Positions 52,244 to 60,982 of a stretch of DNA of 64,000 nt are shown in pieces; position 1 is the stretch's first letter; the number at the start of each line of letters is the position of its first letter. The stretch covers positions 1 through 64,000 of the forward strand of contig NZ_QGDC01000007.1 of the NCBI RefSeq assembly GCF_003324525.1. Reading direction: 5' to 3'. Origin of the DNA: Mucilaginibacter hurinus (GTDB taxonomy: Bacteria > Bacteroidota > Bacteroidia > Sphingobacteriales > Sphingobacteriaceae). The translations under genes and the position numbers were made by a program. Below the pieces are notes generated by a model. The model saw nothing but the letters and a program-made list of their open reading frames with translations, was not told the origin of the DNA and did no database searches.

Positions 52244-53275
52244 ATGAAGCAACAGGATGTATTTAAAAAGATAGGCGCAATAGTAAAAGAGATTAAAGAG
52301 CAATACGAATATCTAAGTGAAGATCCGGAACAAATAAGCGAACTGGAACTCGAACTTTTTGCAGCCAACGCCAGCTTTTTAAAGGACCATACGGAGATTT
52401 TAAGAAAGTTAAACGCAAAAAATGCTTCGCAGAATGAGATCAGGAAACCTGATGCCAAACCTGCAATTGAGATAGTTGAACCAGCGGTTGAGAGAGTACC
52501 TGACCCCGTTGTTGAAAATGCGGCCAGCGAAGAGCCCGGTAAGCAAGAGGAAAAGTTTTTTGAGCCTGTTGTACAGCGGTTATCGTCTAATCAGTTTACT
52601 CCTGACAAAGGCGGTGACATAACAACCCCAGTGGCTACCGAAGCCGATGATTTAATCCCTGAGGCTGAAACACAGGACAGCGAGCCCGAAACTATCCGCC
52701 ATGAACTTATCATTGATGAGGCTGATTTATGGGAGGATGAAGACGAAGAGTTATATGATAGTGAGGATATTATAGAGGAAGAGGGAGTAACAGAGGAATC
52801 TGAGCCGCAAGCCGTAGAAACTGAACCCATTAATACTATGCCGGTTGAAGACGCTGAGCCGGAAGCAGATGACAATGACGAACCTGAAATAACTGCGGTA
52901 GAAACCCGGCCTATCAATACTATGCCGGCCACAGAGCCGCGGTTTGACGACGCTGCTACAAAGAGCGACGAACCTGTGCGTACTATAAACCAGCGGATAT
53001 CCGACCAGTTGGGCGAAAAAAAACAACCTGTTCCCCCGCCTGTGAGTGATCTTAAGTCGGCAATTAACCTTAATGATAAGCTCTTATACATTAAAGATTT
53101 ATTTAACGGCTATAGCCTGGCGTATAGCGAAGCTATAGAAATACTAAATCGCTTTCACAGTTTTGACGAGGCAGACCGCTTTTTAAACGCCAATTACGTT
53201 GTTAAAAATAATTGGGAGAGCAAGCAAGCCACAGCCACTAAATTTTATGATTTATTGAAAAGGCGTTACGCTTAA
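52244..53275 (+). CDS. Acidic-linker protein with conserved C-terminal domain
   Basis: A 343-residue cytoplasmic protein. A coiled or helical start (IGAIVKEIKEQYEYLSEDPEQ) leads into ~170 residues of acidic, repeat-like linker (VETEPINTMP and VETRPINTMP repeat twice). The last ~95 residues form a compact domain (KLLYIKDLFNGYSLAYSEAIEILNRFHSFDEADRFLNANYVVKNNW). The C-terminal domain is shared by Sphingobacteria proteins of unknown function. The gene ends converge with rodA and overlap by 4 bases. Confidence 0.75.
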   Translation: MKQQDVFKKIGAIVKEIKEQYEYLSEDPEQISELELELFAANASFLKDHTEILRKLNAKNASQNEIRKPDAKPAIEIVEPAVERVPDPVVENAASEEPGKQEEKFFEPVVQRLSSNQFTPDKGGDITTPVATEADDLIPEAETQDSEPETIRHELIIDEADLWEDEDEELYDSEDIIEEEGVTEESEPQAVETEPINTMPVEDAEPEADDNDEPEITAVETRPINTMPATEPRFDDAATKSDEPVRTINQRISDQLGEKKQPVPPPVSDLKSAINLNDKLLYIKDLFNGYSLAYSEAIEILNRFHSFDEADRFLNANYVVKNNWESKQATATKFYDLLKRRYA

Positions 53276-54537
53276 GCGTAACCCGTACGGCTGGCATCCA
53301 GCTTTATCAGGATAAATAGTAATATGGTAAAGCTCAACAATGACGAGCCGCCGTAACTGATAAAAGGCAGCGGGATGCCTATAACCGGCATCAAACCAAT
53401 AGTCATGGCTATATTTATAAGCACATGGAAGAAGATTATAGATGCCACGCCATAACCATAGATGCGTGAAAAGGTCATTTGCTGCCTCTCGGCGATCATG
53501 ATTACCCGCAGCAATAAAAAAAGAAACAAACCTATTACCACAACCGAGCCTGCAAAACCCCACTCTTCGCCTACCGTACAAAAAATAAAATCAGTGCTTT
53601 GCTCGGGCACAAATGAATATTTGGTTTGGGTACCCTGTAAATAACCTTTGCCCCATAGCTGACCAGATCCTATCGCGATTTTCGATTGGTTTACATTATA
53701 CCCGGCCCCGCGTAGGTCAGTTGTAATGCCAAGGAGTTCGTCAATACGGGCACGGTGGTGCGGTTGTAGTATATTATTATAAATAGGCTTTACTGCCATT
53801 GCAAAAGCGGCACACAGTATAAAGCCTGTTATAAGTGTAAAAAGAAATTTGCGGTTACGCAGGTTAAACGTTGCCAACAAAGCGGCAACAATGGTAAGTA
53901 TACCCAAAAGCAGCCACTGGTTTATCAATAATGATGATACAAACAGGGTTATGAATAATCCAATGATGATCAGGAAATAGGGTGATAGACCCTCGCGATA
54001 CAGTACAAATATGAGTGAGCAAAATACAAGTGTTGAACCTACATCGGGCTGCAGCATAATAAGCGTCATGGGCAGCAATATGATACCGGCTGATATCCAG
54101 AAAGATTCGGTATCTGTGATTTTGATGTTTGTACCGCTGAGATATTTAGCCAGCAGCAGGCAAGTGGTAAACTTAGCAAACTCTGAGGGCTGCAGCCTGA
54201 AACCGCCGCCAAGGGATATCCAGGCCTGGTTGCCGCCAACATTGCGTCCTATAACCAACACCAGTATCAACAATAAAATAGTAATGATATAAAAAGGAGG
54301 AGCCAACGCGCTGAAAAACCGGTAGTCTAACAACAGTAATACCATAGCTACGGAAACCGATACTAAAATGAAGATGAATTGCTTACCATAGTTAGTGGCG
54401 GGGTCAATTATGCTGGGATGTGTTTCATCATATACCGCGGCGTGTATGTTAAACCAGCCTATAACGCATAGTGCAAGGTAAATAAGTACTGTTATCCAGT
54501 CGATGTTTAAAAAGAAACCGCGCTCCCTATTCATCAT
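53272..54537 (-). CDS. rodA: Rod-shape-determining SEDS protein RodA
   Basis: A 421-residue membrane peptidoglycan glycosyltransferase of the SEDS family, which polymerises lipid II for lateral wall growth. About ten transmembrane helices are visible. The signature GGGFRLQPSEFAKFTT, MLQPDVGSTLVF, FVPEQSTDFIF and GIPLPFISYGGSSL are all intact. It is the last gene of the mre cluster and overlaps the mrdA stop by 11 bases. It works with PBP2 and MreBCD. Confidence 0.95.
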   Translation of the reverse strand: MMNRERGFFLNIDWITVLIYLALCVIGWFNIHAAVYDETHPSIIDPATNYGKQFIFILVSVSVAMVLLLLDYRFFSALAPPFYIITILLLILVLVIGRNVGGNQAWISLGGGFRLQPSEFAKFTTCLLLAKYLSGTNIKITDTESFWISAGIILLPMTLIMLQPDVGSTLVFCSLIFVLYREGLSPYFLIIIGLFITLFVSSLLINQWLLLGILTIVAALLATFNLRNRKFLFTLITGFILCAAFAMAVKPIYNNILQPHHRARIDELLGITTDLRGAGYNVNQSKIAIGSGQLWGKGYLQGTQTKYSFVPEQSTDFIFCTVGEEWGFAGSVVVIGLFLFLLLRVIMIAERQQMTFSRIYGYGVASIIFFHVLINIAMTIGLMPVIGIPLPFISYGGSSLLSFTILLFILIKLDASRTGYA

Positions 54538-56506
54538 TCCTCCTTATGGCCTGGCTGGCCAATTCCAGCGTCCGCTCCTTTTTTGTATCGGTTTTTTGTG
54601 CCGACTTTAACGTGATCTGTTTTGCCGGTGTATCTGTGCTATTTTTTTTGACGCTGTCTCGCCTAATTACTCTCGGTTTGCTGCCCTTTGGCGGCGGGAG
54701 CAGGTTAGCATTTATTATATATTCAACTTGTGCCTTAGGCTTGGTAATGGTATCGCGCAGGTACTGCTCAACAATATAGCTGGCAATAGGAGCCGCCCAT
54801 GATGAACCAAAACCTGCATTTTCTACCACCACAGCGATAGCTATCCTGGGGGTGTCGCGGGGGGCAAAAGCAACAAAAACCGAATGGTTTTTTCCGCGGG
54901 AATTTTGCACTGTGCCGGTTTTACCACACATGACGATGCCTGGTATACGTGCGTTTACAGCCGTGCCGCTTTCCACAACCTGTTGCATGCCGTCAATAAC
55001 CGGTTGAAAATACTCAGCATCAATTCCTACATCATGTTTTTCGGTAAATTCCTTACGAATAACTTTTTTATCGCCGATGGCTTTGATGAGGTGGGGGGTA
55101 TAATAGTAGCCCCGATTTGCAATGGTACACTCTATGTTGGCAAGTTGCAGGGGAGTAGCCAGCAATTCGCCCTGGCCAATGGCCAGTGAGATGATGGAAC
55201 TGGAGCGCCAGCGGTTTTTACCAAATATCTTATCATAACGTTCAGGCTCAGGTACATTCCCTCTTTTTTCATTGGGAAGATCCACATTCAGCTTGACGCC
55301 CAAACCGAATTTGGACACTTTCTCTCTCCAGTCCAAAAAAGTGCCCCGTGTTTTCTTTGCGCCGTTACGGTTCATAAGCCTGTCAAATACGTAGCAAAAA
55401 TATGTGTTGCATGAATTGGCTATTCCTTTACGCAAGTCAGTAGGTCCATCGTAATGTTCGCAATTTACACGGTGGTTACCCGCCATGTAATAATGCGGGC
55501 AAAAGTAACTGGTTTGTGGTGTGATAATTCCTTCTTGTAAACCTATCAGTGCATCCAGCGGTTTAAAAGACGAACCTGGCGAATAATATGCCTGTATGGG
55601 ACGGGTTAACAGGGGATTGTAGGGATCCTTATACATGGCAGCCATATGGTTACCACGCTGCCGCCCCACCATCAGGTTAGGGTCATAAGTCGGGCTGCTT
55701 ACAAAAGTGAGTATTTCGCCGGTAGCCGGTTCTATCGCCACAATGCTCCCTACTTTATTTCGCATTAGTTTCTCACCCAATTTTTGCAGTTTAATATCAA
55801 GTGACGATATGAGTCGTTCACCGGCAACGGCTGCTGTGTCATAAAGTCCGTGGGCATAGCGTCCCTGGGGTACATTCCGCGAGTCTACCAGCAAGTTTTC
55901 TACGCCACGCTGGCCGCGCAACACTTCTTCGTAGGCCTTTTCAATACCGGTTACACCGATATAATCCTGTAAACGATAATACTTGCCGGATTTTTCAATG
56001 TCCTTTTCAGTTACCTCGCCGGTGTACCCTAAAAAATGCGCTGCCGTAGAGTCGGGATAACTGCGTACAGAACGCAATTGCCCGAAGAATCCGGGAAAAT
56101 CAGACAGGCGCTCCTGCAATGAACGGTAAAAAGCTACTGATAGTTGTTTTTCAAATGCTGATGCTTTGTAAAGCGAATAACCCCGGGCTTTTTGAAAACG
56201 TTTATCAAACCCCTCTTTATCGATACCTATCAGGCGGCAAAACTCAAGTGTGTCAAAAGGCTTAACCTGTTTAGGTATCACCATCAGGTCATAAACAGGT
56301 TCATTTTGTACCAGGATTTTATTGTTGCGGTCGAGGATAGGACCGCGCGCGGGAAACAGGATGTTTTTGCGGATAACGTTATTGTTGGCAAATAAAAAAT
56401 AGCGATCATCAACAACCTGGATATAGAACAAACGCGCCAACAGTATAACCATTAGGGTTATAAAAATGCCCGTTATAATATAGCGTCGCTCAAAAAAACT
56501 ATTCAT
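54527..56506 (-). CDS. mrdA: Penicillin-binding protein 2 (elongation transpeptidase)
   Basis: A 659-residue class B PBP. One N-terminal transmembrane helix (YIITGIFITLMVILLARLFYIQ), a pedestal/dimerisation domain (ARGPILDRNNKILVQNEPVYDL), then the transpeptidase with SxxK at SPGSSFKPL, SxN in ANSCNTY and KTG in MCGKTGTVQN. The last ~50 residues are a charged tail (RDSVKKNSTDTPAKQITLKSAQK). Translationally coupled to mreD and overlapping rodA. Confidence 0.95.
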   Translation of the reverse strand: MNSFFERRYIITGIFITLMVILLARLFYIQVVDDRYFLFANNNVIRKNILFPARGPILDRNNKILVQNEPVYDLMVIPKQVKPFDTLEFCRLIGIDKEGFDKRFQKARGYSLYKASAFEKQLSVAFYRSLQERLSDFPGFFGQLRSVRSYPDSTAAHFLGYTGEVTEKDIEKSGKYYRLQDYIGVTGIEKAYEEVLRGQRGVENLLVDSRNVPQGRYAHGLYDTAAVAGERLISSLDIKLQKLGEKLMRNKVGSIVAIEPATGEILTFVSSPTYDPNLMVGRQRGNHMAAMYKDPYNPLLTRPIQAYYSPGSSFKPLDALIGLQEGIITPQTSYFCPHYYMAGNHRVNCEHYDGPTDLRKGIANSCNTYFCYVFDRLMNRNGAKKTRGTFLDWREKVSKFGLGVKLNVDLPNEKRGNVPEPERYDKIFGKNRWRSSSIISLAIGQGELLATPLQLANIECTIANRGYYYTPHLIKAIGDKKVIRKEFTEKHDVGIDAEYFQPVIDGMQQVVESGTAVNARIPGIVMCGKTGTVQNSRGKNHSVFVAFAPRDTPRIAIAVVVENAGFGSSWAAPIASYIVEQYLRDTITKPKAQVEYIINANLLPPPKGSKPRVIRRDSVKKNSTDTPAKQITLKSAQKTDTKKERTLELASQAIRRNDE

Positions 56507-57022
56507 TTAAACCTTTTTCTTTCTAAAAAACAAAAAGCCCGATACCAGGATCAAAAATACTGTAAATAATGAACTCAATAAAAAGCGGCTTAGTGTATAT
56601 TCAATTTCGTTCCAGCTAAAAACTTCGAGATTGAACAAAAAGAAATGATGAAAAAGGGTAAGTATTGCAGCGTAAGTAAAAAACCACCTAAAGCCCATAC
56701 TTCCTATAGTAGGTTCTGGTACAGTGTTATCGCTGCTTTCTTTTTGCACGGTAATGCTAATAAACGCTACGCGTACAAAAGCCAGTAAAACGGTAGCTGC
56801 TGCATGCAATCCGGGGGTATCGTAAAAAGCATCTATACTTAATCCCAGTACAAAAGCCAGCGGGAACAATAGTAAATTCGGGGTTTGAAAAGGCAGCAGC
56901 AATACAAACAGGATGTATAAAAACGGCGTAGAGAGATCATATACCGCTATATTTTTAAGCAGAAACGCCTGGATAAATACCAGCACGATAAAGCGAACGA
57001 TATTTACGATAACACTACTCAT
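56507..57022 (-). CDS. mreD: Rod-shape-determining protein MreD
   Basis: A 171-residue integral membrane protein with about five helices (FIVLVFIQAFLLKNIAV; LYILFVLLLPFQTPNLLLFPLAFVLGLSIDAF; LFHHFFLF...) and the MreD-like FVLGLSIDAFYDTPGLH. It is a scaffold of the elongasome. It overlaps mreC by 8 bases and abuts mrdA directly. Sequence is weakly conserved in this family, so its position supports the call. Confidence 0.9.
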   Translation of the reverse strand: MSSVIVNIVRFIVLVFIQAFLLKNIAVYDLSTPFLYILFVLLLPFQTPNLLLFPLAFVLGLSIDAFYDTPGLHAAATVLLAFVRVAFISITVQKESSDNTVPEPTIGSMGFRWFFTYAAILTLFHHFFLFNLEVFSWNEIEYTLSRFLLSSLFTVFLILVSGFLFFRKKKV

Positions 57023-57854
57023 CCACGTCTTTGTTTTGCTGCGATTCTAATGTGATTTGCTCCCTGGCTAATTTGTTAGTAATAACAAACACATAGTCAA
57101 GGTTGCTGAAATTAACTGCAAGCCTAACTTCCATATTAAGGAAAAAGCCGCCGGTTTTGGGTGTTAGGTTGCTTACCTTACCCAACGGTATGCCTATCGG
57201 GAATAACGAATGCTCGTCCGTTACTACAAGGTCGCCCAGGCGGGGCTGCGCGCTGTTGGCAACATCATACAGCAAGCCCTTCCGCGGGTCCATATCATCA
57301 GCCCACCTAAATGATCCGCCTTCTTTTGACTTGGCCAGCATGGCGCTGATGCGGGTATCTTTATGCAACAGTGAACGGACGATAGCGAAATGAGGCGAAG
57401 TTTGTATCACTATCCCCACAACGCCCGCGTTGCTCACTACACCCATTCCTTTTTCGATACCGTTATTGCTGCCTTTGTTCAGGGTAAGGTAATTTACCCT
57501 GCTGTTAACTGAATTGTTGATCACCCTGGCCTCAAGGTAAGTATATTGCTGTTTGTTAACGGTATCAATAACCGTTTGGCTCCTGGTAGTATCAATAAAT
57601 TTTGACGACTTAAAATGATTGCGAAGTGCCGCATTTTCGCGGGCCAGTTTATCGTTAATCTCTTTGAGCCTAAGGTAGTCATTCAAATTGTTAACGTGGT
57701 TGTATAAATTACCGGTTATTTCATTGCTGGTATTAATAAAAGAAGCCTTCTGAAAGTCGTTGTAATTAACAAAGATGTATAATGAGAAACCCTCAAATAT
57801 GAGGAACAAAAAAAATGCGCTGTACTTTGTGATGAATATCAGTAGGTGACGCAT
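57015..57854 (-). CDS. mreC: Rod-shape-determining protein MreC
   Basis: A 279-residue envelope protein with a single N-terminal transmembrane helix (YSAFFLFLIFEGFSLYIFV), a coiled coil (LNDYLRLKEINDKLARENAALRNH) and a beta-rich domain with GVVSNAGVVGIVIQTSPHFAIVRSLLHKDTRI. It organises PBP2-RodA by binding MreB, MreD and PBP2. Located directly downstream of mreB beyond an 81-base gap with a hairpin. Confidence 0.94.
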   Translation of the reverse strand: MRHLLIFITKYSAFFLFLIFEGFSLYIFVNYNDFQKASFINTSNEITGNLYNHVNNLNDYLRLKEINDKLARENAALRNHFKSSKFIDTTRSQTVIDTVNKQQYTYLEARVINNSVNSRVNYLTLNKGSNNGIEKGMGVVSNAGVVGIVIQTSPHFAIVRSLLHKDTRISAMLAKSKEGGSFRWADDMDPRKGLLYDVANSAQPRLGDLVVTDEHSLFPIGIPLGKVSNLTPKTGGFFLNMEVRLAVNFSNLDYVFVITNKLAREQITLESQQNKDVDE

Positions 57855-57859
57855 GGTGG

Positions 57860-57928
57860 TGAGTGGTGGATAGTGAGCGGTAAATAGTGATAGAAGTTAT
57901 TAACTTATCAGTCACTACCCACCATTCA
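57860..57928. repeat. Imperfect hairpin of TAGTGA-type words between mreB and mreC
   Basis: TGAGTGGTGGATAGTGA (57860-57876) and TCACTACCCACCATTCA (57912-57928) pair at 15 of 17 positions. The same sort of word (TAGTGAATAGTGAATGGTGA) appears at 10544-10564 near the broken gene. A weak attenuator or a dispersed repeat. Confidence 0.5.
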
Positions 57929-57935
57929 CTAAAAA

Positions 57936-58955
57936 TTATTGCAGTAAAAATTTAAAATTGCCAATATTTTTTAAGGCAGTTCCAGTACCGCGTACTACGG
58001 CGCGCAGCGGGTCTTCGGCTACGTGCACGGGCAGCTTGGTTTTAGCGGCTACGCGTTTATCCAGCCCACGCAATAATGCGCCGCCGCCTGTTAAATATAT
58101 ACCTGTTTGATAAATATCAGCAGAAAGCTCAGGAGGTGTTATCTCCAGCGCCTTTAGTATCGCCTCCTCAATTTTTGAAATCGACTTATCAAGGCAATGC
58201 GCTATTTCCGTGTATGATACCATTATTTGTTTTGGCACACCGGTCATAAGGTCCCGGCCCTGTACAGCAAAGTCAGCTGGCGGGTCAGTCAATTCGGGCA
58301 AGGCAGCGCCAACTTCTATCTTTATTTTTTCTGCAGTACGCTCCCCAATCATAATGTTATGCTGGCGGCGGATGTACTGTACAATGTCAGCATCAAAATT
58401 GTCACCTGCAACGCGTATAGATTGATCGCAAACAATACCTGACAAGGCAATAACCGCTATCTCGGTAGTGCCACCACCAATATCAATTATCATGTTGCCC
58501 ATCGGTTCTTCCACGTCTATGCCAATACCTACTGCAGCAGCCATAGGCTCATGTATAAGGTAAACCTCTTTGGCTCCTGCCCGTTCGGCCGACTGGTTTA
58601 CAGCGCGTTTTTCTACTTCGGTAATGCCCGAAGGGATGCAAATAACCATACGTAGTGATGGGAAAAACCAACCCTTTGAGTTGATCATTTTTATCATCCC
58701 GCGTATCATATATTCAGCCGCTTCAAAATCAGCTATTACACCATCTTTAAGCGGGCGTATGGTGCGTATATTATCGTGGGTTTTTCCTTCCATTTGCATG
58801 GCCTGGCGCCCAATGGCGATAACTTTATTGGTTTTTCGATCAAAAGCCACTATGGAAGGCTCGTCAACAACCACTTTATCGTTATGTATTATTAGTGTAT
58901 TTGCCGTCCCTAAATCGATGGCAATTTCCTGTGTGAAAAAGTTAAAAAGCCCCAT
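57936..58955 (-). CDS. mreB: Actin-like rod-shape protein MreB
   Basis: A 339-residue cytoplasmic actin homologue that guides elongasome motion. Motifs: IDLGTANTLI (phosphate 1), IDIGGGTTEIAVI (phosphate 2), LTGGGALLRGLDK (adenosine), plus the full set of subdomain signatures. It leads the mreB-mreC-mreD-mrdA-rodA run; purH lies upstream 104 bases away on the same strand. Confidence 0.96.
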   Translation of the reverse strand: MGLFNFFTQEIAIDLGTANTLIIHNDKVVVDEPSIVAFDRKTNKVIAIGRQAMQMEGKTHDNIRTIRPLKDGVIADFEAAEYMIRGMIKMINSKGWFFPSLRMVICIPSGITEVEKRAVNQSAERAGAKEVYLIHEPMAAAVGIGIDVEEPMGNMIIDIGGGTTEIAVIALSGIVCDQSIRVAGDNFDADIVQYIRRQHNIMIGERTAEKIKIEVGAALPELTDPPADFAVQGRDLMTGVPKQIMVSYTEIAHCLDKSISKIEEAILKALEITPPELSADIYQTGIYLTGGGALLRGLDKRVAAKTKLPVHVAEDPLRAVVRGTGTALKNIGNFKFLLQ

Positions 58956-59058
58956 GTGGTGTGTGTCGGATTATATGTAGATGCTAAAAATACACTTAAT
59001 ATTTAATTAGTTGTATGTTTAAAAGCGTCAAAATATAAGGATTATTGTGTTGGGTTAA

Positions 59059-60585
59059 TTAATGTTTAAAATGACGAACTCCGGTTGTCACCATGGAGAT
59101 ATTTTTCTCGTTGCTTTTGTTTATTGAATCCTGATCCTTAATTGAGCCTCCGGGTTGCAAAACCGCGGTTATGCCCGCCTCGGCAGCCAGCTCAACGCAA
59201 TCCGGAAACGGGAAGAAGGCATCCGAAGCCATCACTGCGCCGTTAAGGTCAAATCCAAAACTATGCGCCTTAATTACCGCTTGTTTTAATGAATCAACGC
59301 GTGAAGTTTGTCCGACGCCGCTGGCCATCAGCTGTTGATTTTTAGCAAAAACTATAGTATTTGATTTGGTGTGCTTTACCACTTTATTGGCAAAATGCAG
59401 ATCTTTTAACTCAGCATCAGTAGGTTTACGATTGGTAACCGCAATCATTTGATCAGGTCCTTCAATTACTGAATCAAAATCCTGTTCAATTACGCCGTTC
59501 AGCAATGTTTTAAATTGTTTAACAGGCAGCTCGGTTTTTTGACGTACAAGTATAATGCGGTTCTTTTTTTCCTGCAGTATGCGTACCGCTTCGTCGGTAA
59601 ATGCAGGGGCAATAAGTACCTCGTAAAATATTTTGCTTATTTCGGCAGCGGTTTCAGCATCTATCTCGTCATTGGCGATTATTACACCCCCAAAAGCCGA
59701 AACCGGATCACACGCTAAAGCATCTATCCACGCTTCTTTGATGAATGACCGCGTAGCAATGCCACAGGCATTGGTGTGTTTTAGTATAGCTATGGTAGGT
59801 TCAGCAAACTCATCAATCAGCGCAACTGCGGCATCAACGTCAACCAGGTTATTGTAAGATAACTCTTTACCATGCAGCTTTGTAAACATGTCGTCCAAAT
59901 TGCCGTAGAAAATACCTTTCTGATGCGGGTTTTCACCGTAACGCAGTACCTGGCTTTTTTGTATGCTTTGTTTAAATACCGGCAATGGCTCTTCTGTGTT
60001 GAAATACTGGAAAATTGCCGAGTCATAGTGCGATGTAATATTAAAAGCTTTATGAGCAAATTTCTTGCGTTGATCTATGGTCGTTTCGCCATTTTGTGTC
60101 TTAAGGATGTCTTCAAGTGTACCGTAATCATCTTTTGAAGCTACAATTACCACATCCTTAAAGTTTTTTGCGCCGGCGCGTATCAACGAGATGCCGCCGA
60201 TGTCAATTTTTTCAATCACGTCTTCCTGCCCTGCACCTGAGCGTACTGTTTCCTCAAAAGGATACAGGTCTACAATAACCAAATCAATTTCGGGTATTTC
60301 GTACTGTGCAAGCTGCTGCTCGTCGCTGTCAAAACTTCTGCGCGCCAAAATGCCGCCAAATACTTTTGGATGAAGTGTTTTTACACGTCCGCCCAGTATG
60401 GAAGGGTACGATGTAAGGTCTTCAACAGCCACTACATTTACGCCCAGGTTGCGGATAAAAGTTTCGGTGCCGCCGGTGGAATAAATGGTTACACCCAGGC
60501 GATTAAGTTCGTGGATGATTGGCTCAAGATTGTCTTTGTAATAAACAGAAATTAAAGCGTTTTTGATGCGAACGGGATTGCTCAT
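59059..60585 (-). CDS. purH: Bifunctional AICAR transformylase / IMP cyclohydrolase
   Basis: A 508-residue purine-pathway enzyme doing the last two steps to IMP. The N-terminal IMP cyclohydrolase domain (MGS-like) has YSTGGTETFI and LGGRVKTLHP. The AICAR transformylase domain has the motif LKHTNACGIATRSF and a late DAFFPFPDCVELAAEAGI. It ends TTGVRHFKH. The start at 60585 (MSNPVRIKNALISVYYK) is chosen over an upstream ATG at 60651, which adds residues unlike the family. Single gene with its own promoter-like element. Confidence 0.95.
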   Translation of the reverse strand: MSNPVRIKNALISVYYKDNLEPIIHELNRLGVTIYSTGGTETFIRNLGVNVVAVEDLTSYPSILGGRVKTLHPKVFGGILARRSFDSDEQQLAQYEIPEIDLVIVDLYPFEETVRSGAGQEDVIEKIDIGGISLIRAGAKNFKDVVIVASKDDYGTLEDILKTQNGETTIDQRKKFAHKAFNITSHYDSAIFQYFNTEEPLPVFKQSIQKSQVLRYGENPHQKGIFYGNLDDMFTKLHGKELSYNNLVDVDAAVALIDEFAEPTIAILKHTNACGIATRSFIKEAWIDALACDPVSAFGGVIIANDEIDAETAAEISKIFYEVLIAPAFTDEAVRILQEKKNRIILVRQKTELPVKQFKTLLNGVIEQDFDSVIEGPDQMIAVTNRKPTDAELKDLHFANKVVKHTKSNTIVFAKNQQLMASGVGQTSRVDSLKQAVIKAHSFGFDLNGAVMASDAFFPFPDCVELAAEAGITAVLQPGGSIKDQDSINKSNEKNISMVTTGVRHFKH

Positions 60586-60607
60586 GTACTTGCGAAATTT
60601 TAAGGCG

Positions 60608-60615
60608 CAAAGGTA
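60608..60615 (-). promoter_or_regulatory. Candidate -7 element (TACCTTTG) for purH
   Basis: Minus-strand TACCTTTG fits TAnnTTTG and lies 22 bases before ATG 60585. The -33 region is only T-rich. It falls inside the upstream in-frame extension, which supports the shorter purH start. Confidence 0.5.
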
Positions 60616-60658
60616 GTGATTTTGAGGCGTGAAAATACTAAGTGATGGCAATAAAAAT

Positions 60659-60886
60659 TCAACCGTTTTTTCTTTTTGTTATAACCCACCTGATTGAAAG
60701 ATAGGCGAGCAGCCCACCTGCTAAGACAGTAAGAATAAAATTAAATATTGTAGGTTCAGGGTGCCCGTTTGATGCCGGAGTTGTACTACATAATAATCTA
60801 AATGACGGGTTCAAGGTATGCGAATGATGATAGCAAGGATCAGGCATTACTAATCGATCAACATTTATAATGTTGAATGTTAACAT
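60659..60886 (-). CDS. Possible small single-helix membrane protein
   Basis: A 75-residue open frame ending in NFILTVLAGGLLAYLSIRWVITKRKNG, a plausible transmembrane helix with a positive end. The first half (MPDPCYHHSHTLNPSF) does not look like a conserved protein, and no ribosome site or relative is known to me. It may be only a fortuitous frame in the 397-base gap between purH and the next gene. Confidence 0.3.
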   Translation of the reverse strand: MLTFNIINVDRLVMPDPCYHHSHTLNPSFRLLCSTTPASNGHPEPTIFNFILTVLAGGLLAYLSIRWVITKRKNG

Positions 60887-60982
60887 CGGAATTATTACGA
60901 TTAGATATCAAATGAATTTAATTGCAGATATAGAAGTCACAAATCTTTTCATTGCCTTAGAGGGACAAAGTTGTTTTAGTTG

